From NCBI GenBank assembly GCA_902783305.1, contig CACZQU010000433.1, positions 1-5,154 on the forward strand: 5,154 nucleotides of DNA. Direction: 5' to 3'. Position numbers and translations under genes: made by a program. The notes under the pieces are model-generated. The model did no database searches. It had not been told where the DNA came from and worked only from the letters and a program-made list of their open reading frames with translations. Positions 1 through 5,154 of this stretch are shown in pieces. Source of the DNA: an uncultured Lachnospiraceae bacterium. Its GTDB lineage: Bacteria; Bacillota; Clostridia; Lachnospirales; Lachnospiraceae. Each line of letters begins with the position of its first letter. Position 1 is the stretch's first letter.

Positions 1-1437
1 AATGAACGCCAGGTCTGCATATCCCTTCCCGGTATCCAGCTCCGGAACGATCGTATATAAATCCTGCGCGGCGTAATAAGCCAGCTGTACCGCATAGGAG
101 AGCCCCGCTTCACTATGGTAAGTTTTGTTTCCTGCTTTATCATGAGCCGCTTCCATAAGCTCAGCTACGGTTTCCTGCTCACACTTCCAGGTAGCTTCCA
201 GGAGCTTTTGTGAATTCTGAAGCGCCCTGAAGGTCACCGTCCAGTCTCTGCTCTTTGTGGACGATTTGAACACATCCAGAACTTCCTTGTTTGGAATGAA
301 AAGCTCTTTCGTGTCACCGTCATATCCGAGATATCCAAGATGAATCAGCATTGTCAGGATGTCATCCTTACAGTGAAAAGTGGTCATATCATTCTGATAG
401 CCTGTGATATCCACAGGAACCCTGCCATCTTCCATCAGAATCGCTATATCCTCTTTCAATCCTTCGAAATTCCAGTCGATATACCACTGAAGAGCCTCGT
501 ACGTCTCTGTCTGATTCCAGTAATTGTTCAGCTGCCTGCTTCTGACCGCCTTCACTACAGAATACGGGCTGTAGATTTCATAATCTCTGTAAATATCTGT
601 ATTGATTACAGCATCTTCAGCAAACAATTCCGACGATGCTTTGTTTGACAATCTGTACCCATCGTACCACGACTTCAGACCATCAAAATTCAGCTTCCAC
701 TCCTTACACAACCCTTCGACTTCTTCCGATGTAAATCCCGCGTATTTCGCTAATTGCATTGGCTGTGTCATCGAATATTCGTCAAACATGTTCAAAGCAG
801 AATGCTTTCCATATTTTTTTATCGGCAGTATTCCCGTCATATAAGCCAGGGCGATATATTCCTTATCCTTCAGCCAGTCACGCAGAAAATCAAGATATTT
901 CTTCTGACCTTCTTTATCCTCTTTGTATTCCCGGAAAATCACATCCCATTCGTCGATCACGATCACAAGCTGAGTCTTCGTTTCTGAATAGAGATCCTGC
1001 AGCGATTGAAGCAAATCACTTTTATCATAGAAATCCACCTCCGGATACGCTTTGGCAATATCTCTGACGACAAGCACCTGAAGCTTATCAAGAGCCTTGT
1101 CAATCGTTATCCCTTTCTTCATGAAGTCCGTCATAACCAGCCGGATGACATCAAATTTCCCCAGATATTCGTCCCATTTCCGTTCGTTCGCTTCAATACC
1201 ACTGATTCTGCATCTTTCAAAGAGAGATCTGCTGTCTGCGCCACGACCATAATAAGCGCATAGCATGTCTGCTGCCATTGTCTTGCCAAAGCGGCGGGGG
1301 CGGGATACGCTGACGTATTTTTGCTTTGTCCGCGTGATACTGTTCAGATACTGAATCATCCCCGTCTTATCTATAAATATCTCGGAATTGACCGCCTCCT
1401 CGAAAGCGTCTTTTCCCGGGTTCAGATAGATACCCAT
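1..1437 (-). CDS. AAA-ATPase-like protein with C-terminal PD-(D/E)XK nuclease-type domain (3' end missing)
   Basis: My own translation from ATG at 1437 is open for 479 codons and runs off the left edge. The N-terminal AAA-ATPase-like domain (PF09820 type) has a family-typical P-loop, RPRRFGKT (residues 46-53), and a Walker B strand, QLVIVIDEWD (156-165). Further family landmarks follow: MTGILPIKKYG (200-210), WYDGYR (257-262), IYSPYSV (288-294), NYWNQT (305-310), LIHLGYL (364-370) and IPNKEV (381-386). The C-terminal part begins a PD-(D/E)XK nuclease fold (PF08011 type), with a candidate first acidic residue at E443 and D475 in GKGYADLAF. The expected E-x-K strand would lie just past the window edge, so nuclease completeness cannot be judged. 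Relatives are usually somewhat over 500 residues, so only a short tail should be missing. The protein is probably cytoplasmic, with no signal peptide or membrane helix. The family is abundant in Clostridia and Bacteroidetes, often in many copies; its role is unknown and defence or mobile-DNA links are speculative. By eye it is more AT-rich than the signalling genes. Confidence 0.93.
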   Translation of the reverse strand, partial: MGIYLNPGKDAFEEAVNSEIFIDKTGMIQYLNSITRTKQKYVSVSRPRRFGKTMAADMLCAYYGRGADSRSLFERCRISGIEANERKWDEYLGKFDVIRLVMTDFMKKGITIDKALDKLQVLVVRDIAKAYPEVDFYDKSDLLQSLQDLYSETKTQLVIVIDEWDVIFREYKEDKEGQKKYLDFLRDWLKDKEYIALAYMTGILPIKKYGKHSALNMFDEYSMTQPMQLAKYAGFTSEEVEGLCKEWKLNFDGLKSWYDGYRLSNKASSELFAEDAVINTDIYRDYEIYSPYSVVKAVRSRQLNNYWNQTETYEALQWYIDWNFEGLKEDIAILMEDGRVPVDITGYQNDMTTFHCKDDILTMLIHLGYLGYDGDTKELFIPNKEVLDVFKSSTKSRDWTVTFRALQNSQKLLEATWKCEQETVAELMEAAHDKAGNKTYHSEAGLSYAVQLAYYAAQDLYTIVPELDTGKGYADLAFI

Positions 1438-1446
1438 CTTCAGGAT

Positions 1447-1452
1447 CTCCTT
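1447..1452 (-). promoter_or_regulatory. Ribosome binding site of the AAA-ATPase-like gene
   Basis: On the minus strand AAGGAG lies 9 bases before the ATG at 1437. This supports that ATG as the start. Two stop codons in the same frame (TAG at 1482-1480, then TAA at 1479-1477) prevent any long N-terminal extension. Confidence 0.8.
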
Positions 1453-1541
1453 CCTTTCACTGGTTACCCCAGGAGGTTACTATCCCACCCCCTCATCTCC
1501 CATCCACCGAAATCCGTGCCTGCGTGGTTTTTCCGCTCTGC

Positions 1542-1570
1542 TGTATAAAGCCGGATTCCTCATCCCACAA
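1542..1570 (-). promoter_or_regulatory. Possible sigma-70-type promoter for the AAA-ATPase-like gene
   Basis: On the minus strand TTGTGG (1570-1565) and TATACA (1547-1542) are separated by 17 bases. They match the -35 and -10 consensus at about 3 of 6 and 4 of 6 positions. Transcription would start near 1535 and leave a leader of about 100 bases. The match is weak and could be chance; the location in the only gap of the window is the main argument for it. Confidence 0.25.
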
Positions 1571-1629
1571 CGTGTTATCTGAAATGCGTTCCGCGCCTCG
1601 CTCGCCACGGGTTCCGAAGTCATAAACCG

Positions 1630-3495
1630 TCACTCCGGCACAGAGCTCTGCACACCATAATACTTCACGCTGAGCATCGTCAGGTCGTCAAACTGCGGGG
1701 CATCGCCTGCAAACCCGTTGACCGCTTTATGCACCTGGCGGATCAGCTCCTCCGGTTCCGCGCCGGCATTCCGGTTCAGTGCGTCAAGGAACCGTTCTTC
1801 GCCGAACTCTTCCTTACTCTCATTCACCGCCTCCAGAACCCCGTCCGTATACACAAAAAGACTGTCTCCGGCCTTCAGTTCAAATTCCCGGGAATGATAC
1901 TCTACATTTGTAAAGGCACCCACAAACCGGTCATGCTTGTATTCCAGCAGTTCAAAGGGCCCGCCTGCCCGGCGTATGGCAGGCTTTTCATGACCGGCAT
2001 TGCAGGCAATCCCCTTTCCCGTAGAGATTTCCAGGACAGCCAGCCATACCGTGACAAACATCATGGAAGAATTCCGCTCCTGCAGCTGTACGTTTGCCTT
2101 TTTCAACGCCTCCGCGGGATCGTCTCCGCTCATCAGATAATTCTTGATCAGGGTCTTTGAAGCCATCATGAACAATGCGGCAGGGATCCCTTTGTCGGAG
2201 ACATCGGCGATGACCAGTCCCAGATGATCATTGTCCGTCAGGAAGAAATCGTAGAAGTCCCCGCCCACTTCCTTCGCCGGCGTCATTGACGCATACAGGG
2301 AAAACTCCTTCCGGTCCGGAAAGGGGGGAAAATTCATGGGCAGGATATTCTTCTGAATGTCCGCCGCCATGCTCAGCTCCTTATCCAGCCGGTCCAGCTC
2401 CGTGATCATGGAGACGATGCCCCGCATTTCATCCCCGGTTTCCTTCTCATCCAGTACGGAATGAAGGAATTCGTATGCGTCCTCCTTTTTCCTCCGCATC
2501 ATGCACCGCGCCTTCATCTGGATTTTATTCTCCGGATGATCCGCGTTGTGCTTTGCCACAGCCTCTTCCACCAGGGACGAGAGATACTGTACGGTGGAAC
2601 GGCTTTCGCTGCCGGAGAACATCAGAAATTTCTTCCGGTCTGCCCGGATGACATCACCCTCCCGGTGAAGAATATCCCGGAAGATTTCAAAAACAGCCGG
2701 AAGATTCCCGTCCACATCCAGAATCAGTACACTCCGGTAATCCTTTTTTCCCGCAAACGCAAGGTCAATAAGATACGACAGATACACTCTGTTATACATC
2801 CCGGACTCTTCGTCCAGAAAACGGATCTCGCTTGCCATGGAAAAATACAGCATCGTCACACCGACCGCGTACCCGACGATGCCGGTATTGTAAGGAGTGA
2901 AAAACTGTGGAAGAATCGAGATCAATATCGACACTATCATAGGGGAAACGCGGAGAAAACGGGTTTTCGCCGTTTTCCGGTCAAACCGCCATACCGATAT
3001 GGCCGCCGAAACGAAAATCAGGAAATCCGCCGCAAGCATCCAGTAGGACAGGGGTTTGCGCTCAAGAGTATTGAAGCCGGAAAGAGTAAAAATCATGCCG
3101 TTAAACAGATTCACCGTCAGCAAAACCACATAAACCAGCACAATGACGACGCGGAGGATCTGCCTTACCAGCCTGCCTCTTCTGCTGACATAGAGCTTCT
3201 GATCCACATAGGCAAGCCACAGGCAGTCCGAGATGATCACGCTTAATTCCCATAATGACCGGCTGAACAATGCCACCTGGTGCGATAACGGGGAAGAATG
3301 CCCCTCCATCGCGTTAAACACAAAGCATATGATACAGGTAAAGGTAATCTGGACAAAAAGCAGATAAAAGCTCCGGTTGGATCTGGTTTTCTGCCTGCGG
3401 ATTCTGTCCGACAGAGAAAGCAGAAGAATCATTACCAGCAGCGAAGCCAGGTCGATGTAACAGGATACAGCGGCATTGCCAATGATCAGTTTCAT
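1630..3495 (-). CDS. Seven-helix membrane protein with degenerate GGDEF-like domain and PP2C/SpoIIE serine/threonine phosphatase
   Basis: This is a complete 621-residue protein. Seven predicted membrane helices lie near residues 12-29, 42-62, 76-97, 112-131, 151-170, 183-199 and 203-220. Basic loops after helices 1, 3 and 5 (such as DRIRRQKTR and SRRGRLVR) put the N-terminus outside and the C-terminus in the cytoplasm. Residues about 224-350 resemble a GGDEF domain (ESGMYNR at 230-236, LILDVDG at 257-263), but RADRKKF (284-290) stands where the GGDEF signature should be, so cyclase activity is not expected. A probable helical linker (about 359-385) leads to a SpoIIE-type PP2C domain (PF07228; about 375-614). 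Its metal-site motifs are all present: VGGDFYD (410-416), ADVSDKG (430-436), NAGHEKP (499-505), YTDGVLEA (549-556) and FDDLTM (602-607). The domain should therefore be active. By family, the likely substrate is a phosphorylated STAS anti-sigma antagonist, as for RsbU and SpoIIE, but no partner is visible here. The start overlaps the upstream sensor gene by ATGA, so the two are probably translationally coupled. Confidence 0.95.
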   Translation of the reverse strand: MKLIIGNAAVSCYIDLASLLVMILLLSLSDRIRRQKTRSNRSFYLLFVQITFTCIICFVFNAMEGHSSPLSHQVALFSRSLWELSVIISDCLWLAYVDQKLYVSRRGRLVRQILRVVIVLVYVVLLTVNLFNGMIFTLSGFNTLERKPLSYWMLAADFLIFVSAAISVWRFDRKTAKTRFLRVSPMIVSILISILPQFFTPYNTGIVGYAVGVTMLYFSMASEIRFLDEESGMYNRVYLSYLIDLAFAGKKDYRSVLILDVDGNLPAVFEIFRDILHREGDVIRADRKKFLMFSGSESRSTVQYLSSLVEEAVAKHNADHPENKIQMKARCMMRRKKEDAYEFLHSVLDEKETGDEMRGIVSMITELDRLDKELSMAADIQKNILPMNFPPFPDRKEFSLYASMTPAKEVGGDFYDFFLTDNDHLGLVIADVSDKGIPAALFMMASKTLIKNYLMSGDDPAEALKKANVQLQERNSSMMFVTVWLAVLEISTGKGIACNAGHEKPAIRRAGGPFELLEYKHDRFVGAFTNVEYHSREFELKAGDSLFVYTDGVLEAVNESKEEFGEERFLDALNRNAGAEPEELIRQVHKAVNGFAGDAPQFDDLTMLSVKYYGVQSSVPE

Positions 3496-5154
3496 ATCAT
3501 CTCCTCCGTCAGCGGCCTGTTCATGACATGGATATGCGTGCTTATGAGAAACAGGGTGTACATAAACGACGTGGAAGAAATATCGATCAGACAGAGATCC
3601 AGAACAACCCGGGAAGCAATGATCACAAGCCCCATGAGGACGACACGTAAGCTGATCTTAAACGCAATGAGTATCATGAAAAAGAAGCAGGCGGCAACCG
3701 GAATAAACACCGCTTTATGAATGGGACCGGCCTGCCAGATATTGCCCTTCAGGATGGAAAAAATCCATCCGGTTTTCAGGTTGGCCAGAATCAGCGCACA
3801 CATGATCAGTCCTGGAACCGCATACGGCACCTTCCTTGAGTTGATCCGTCCCTTATCCTGGAAAATCCGGTAATCAAGGTACATTAAATACAGATACGGA
3901 AAAACCTCCAGGGCAATGTAGTATACGGTATTCTCTGCGATCATGAGATACCGGAAAGCAGGGATTCCTTTGCCTTCCTGCAAAAAGGTGAGCCCTTCCG
4001 ACACGGACAGAATGATATTGGTCACGATCATGGCAAAAAACAGTTTGTCGTCCGGTTTTCCCCGTTTCCTGTACAGGCTGGTATAGACCAGAAGGCCGGC
4101 CAGAAAAAACAGGGAAACTCCGTCCATGATGATTTTTCCGGCGGTTTCGGCAGTCACCGGTTTCCCCTTGGTTATCCGGAAGGATGCCCTCCTGTCGACA
4201 TGTCCGACGGGATCCTCTACATTGATGACAAACTGATACGTTTTGTCCGCGAGATTTGTATAGGACACCTGGCCAAATTCACCTCTGCTGACCGTAATGT
4301 CCTGCGCGTCAAAGCCCTCCAGCCGGTAAGAAATCCTGGGATCGATCAGGGAATAGCTGAACACAAAGCCTGATATGGTAAGCTTCTTTGTCGTGGAAGG
4401 AATCGCGAATCCACCCGTATCATCCGGAAAAAACGTTTCCCCGTCCACCTCAACATAGGGGACGGATATCTTCAGGTCATTCACATATTCATGGGCTTCG
4501 TCAATGTTCACCTTGACAACGCCGGTACTTCCGGCGATATACAGATCACCCTCCGCGGTCAGGCAGCTGTAGGAATTTGCGGTAGCAATGCAGGGCAGTC
4601 CGCTGGCATAGCTGTAAAAGACCGGATCGATTCCTTCATTGGCGATCAGATCTTCGGCCGGCGTCACATAAATCCCGTTGCTGCTGAGCACCCACATATC
4701 CCCTTCGCTGTTCCCATAGAGGTCAAAGTTGTTGGAATAGGGGAAAGTATCCACCACTGTCACCTGATCATCGGGCGTCATATAAGCGAGGGCACTGCTG
4801 GTGACGATCCAGATGACATTGTGCTTCTCATCCTTCTTCAGGCGAAGCACGATATCGGAAGGCAGCCCCTCCTCCACATTGATGTTCTTCACTCCGGACT
4901 CACGGATAACATATATGCCGCCGCCATTGCTGCCGAGAAGGATTTCTCCGTTCAGTCCCTGCGTGACGGTGAGGCTTTCCGTGTTGACAATGCCATCGTC
5001 AATACCATAAAAGCCGACAACCGTGTCGTCCCGGATAATGCTTACTCCGCCGGTAAGGGCGACAAGAATACTGCCGTCAGGCTGTTCATATATCGTACGA
5101 AGGCTGTTGTACACAAGGCCTTCTTCCTCTGTGAACGCCGTCACCTCTCCCTTG
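3492..5154 (-). CDS. Beta-propeller/Y_Y_Y sensor with seven membrane helices and no output domain (5' end missing)
   Basis: The visible part is 553 codons. The reading frame continues past the right edge, and the GTG at 5144 is an internal valine, not a start. Residues about 1-216 (numbered from the first complete codon at the edge) hold five blade-like repeats of the two-component-regulator propeller type (PF07494). Each follows the G-L-x-x-N ... dG-x-l-x-x-g-t-x-G-v pattern, for example EEGLVYNSL, NGEILLGSNGGGIYVI, EEGLPSDIV and EGDLYIAGSTGVVKV. A Y_Y_Y-type domain (PF07495; about 228-329) follows, with ISYRLEGFD and SYTNLADKTYQFVI. Seven predicted helices lie near 341-358, 370-386, 403-425, 443-458, 480-496, 502-520 and 525-541. 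Basic loops after helices 1, 3 and 5 place the propeller outside the cell. The protein ends only about 12 residues after the last helix, with no kinase, GGDEF or DNA-binding domain. Its stop overlaps the start of the phosphatase gene, so a role as the sensing subunit for that protein is likely (inference). The ligand is unknown; related propeller receptors in Bacteroidetes sense glycans. Confidence 0.9.
   Translation of the reverse strand, partial: KGEVTAFTEEEGLVYNSLRTIYEQPDGSILVALTGGVSIIRDDTVVGFYGIDDGIVNTESLTVTQGLNGEILLGSNGGGIYVIRESGVKNINVEEGLPSDIVLRLKKDEKHNVIWIVTSSALAYMTPDDQVTVVDTFPYSNNFDLYGNSEGDMWVLSSNGIYVTPAEDLIANEGIDPVFYSYASGLPCIATANSYSCLTAEGDLYIAGSTGVVKVNIDEAHEYVNDLKISVPYVEVDGETFFPDDTGGFAIPSTTKKLTISGFVFSYSLIDPRISYRLEGFDAQDITVSRGEFGQVSYTNLADKTYQFVINVEDPVGHVDRRASFRITKGKPVTAETAGKIIMDGVSLFFLAGLLVYTSLYRKRGKPDDKLFFAMIVTNIILSVSEGLTFLQEGKGIPAFRYLMIAENTVYYIALEVFPYLYLMYLDYRIFQDKGRINSRKVPYAVPGLIMCALILANLKTGWIFSILKGNIWQAGPIHKAVFIPVAACFFFMILIAFKISLRVVLMGLVIIASRVVLDLCLIDISSTSFMYTLFLISTHIHVMNRPLTEEMI
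3501..3507 (-). promoter_or_regulatory. Ribosome binding site of the phosphatase gene, inside the upstream gene
   Basis: GGAGGAG on the minus strand lies 5 bases before the ATG at 3495. It is embedded in the last sense codons (TEEMI) of the upstream sensor gene. The strong site just ahead of the ATGA overlap fixes the start and shows that the phosphatase is initiated separately rather than made by frameshifting from the upstream gene. Confidence 0.85.

Larger units (their letters stand above)
1438..1629. other. Intergenic gap with unexplained open reading in two frames
   Basis: These 192 bases separate the phosphatase gene from the AAA-ATPase-like gene. I see no strong GC-rich hairpin followed by a T-run on either strand, so there is no recognisable intrinsic terminator and transcription may read through. 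On the minus strand a 47-codon ORF runs from ATG at 1623 to TAG at 1480, with a GGAG (1636-1633) nine bases before it; it lies in the same frame as the phosphatase gene, after its stop. A second minus-strand frame without an ATG is open from about 1687 to a TGA at 1495-1493. Its translation reads like protein, for example TLWDEESGF and QARISVDGR. I cannot tell whether either is translated; a dispersed repeat or a gene remnant is equally possible. Confidence 0.4.

Noticed and set aside
1460..1472. Small hairpin CTGG-ttacc-CCAG and the repeated GGTTAC (1462-1467, 1475-1480) just upstream of the AAA-ATPase-like gene
   Set aside because: A four-base-pair stem and a six-base direct repeat are expected by chance at this length; there is no T-run for a terminator and no further symmetry to suggest an operator.
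340..1548. Several overlapping plus-strand frames of 75-102 codons
   Set aside because: Those up to about 1437 lie antisense to the AAA-ATPase-like gene, which has clear family motifs throughout; none has a convincing ribosome binding site or protein character.
1590..1620. Possible terminator stem in the GC-rich stretch after the phosphatase stop codon
   Set aside because: On the minus strand only about five pairs (CCGTG/CGCGG, one of them G-U) can form around a ten-base loop, and no T-run follows.
2461..3246. A 261-codon open frame on the plus strand
   Set aside because: It lies entirely antisense to the well-supported phosphatase gene. Its translation is rich in H, R, K and Q without any recognisable domain, so it is a shadow frame.
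3492..3507. The sensor and phosphatase genes being one gene broken by a frameshift
   Set aside because: The phosphatase has its own strong ribosome binding site and a complete seven-helix region with the N-terminus outside. A fused product would carry two full membrane domains in series, which is less plausible than two separate proteins.
3298..3720. A 140-codon open frame on the plus strand spanning the junction of the two signalling genes
   Set aside because: It is antisense to membrane-helix coding sequence on the minus strand and has no domain or family resemblance.
1..5154. A combined defence system made of the nuclease-type protein and the signalling pair
   Set aside because: The gap, the separate ribosome binding site and the different protein character argue for independent units, and nothing in the sequence links them.

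Overview
The window reads as part of a Firmicutes genome. Lachnospiraceae or another gut-type clostridial lineage is most likely. This is inferred from strong AGGAGG-type ribosome binding sites, mid-range GC and the protein families present; no rRNA or marker gene fixes the taxon. All three recognisable genes lie on the minus strand, so the window reads right to left. The two outer genes run off the window edges.

Region 3492-5154 is the 3' part of a sensor gene. Its product has an extracellular beta-propeller of the two-component-regulator type, a Y_Y_Y domain and seven membrane helices, and then it stops with no cytoplasmic output domain. It overlaps the next gene (1630-3495) by the four bases ATGA. 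That second gene encodes a 621-residue membrane protein: seven helices, a shortened GGDEF-like domain without its catalytic motif, a short helical linker and a complete PP2C/SpoIIE-type serine/threonine phosphatase domain. The seven-helix regions of the two proteins match in spacing and in several landmark residues, so they look like a paralogous pair. The simplest reading (inference) is a translationally coupled membrane complex. In it the propeller protein senses an extracellular ligand, probably a carbohydrate or cell-wall compound by analogy with other propeller/Y_Y_Y receptors, and controls the phosphatase of its partner. The likely substrate is a phosphorylated STAS-type anti-sigma-factor antagonist, but none is encoded in the window.

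A 192-base gap (1438-1629) separates this pair from a third gene (1-1437, 3' end missing). That gene encodes an AAA-ATPase-like protein with a C-terminal PD-(D/E)XK nuclease-type domain, a very common but functionally unresolved family often present in many copies per genome. It has its own strong ribosome binding site and a possible weak promoter, and nothing ties it functionally to the signalling pair. The gap has no clear terminator, but holds open reading in two frames that may be a repeat or a gene remnant. No RNA genes, CRISPR arrays, insertion sequences or attachment sites were seen.
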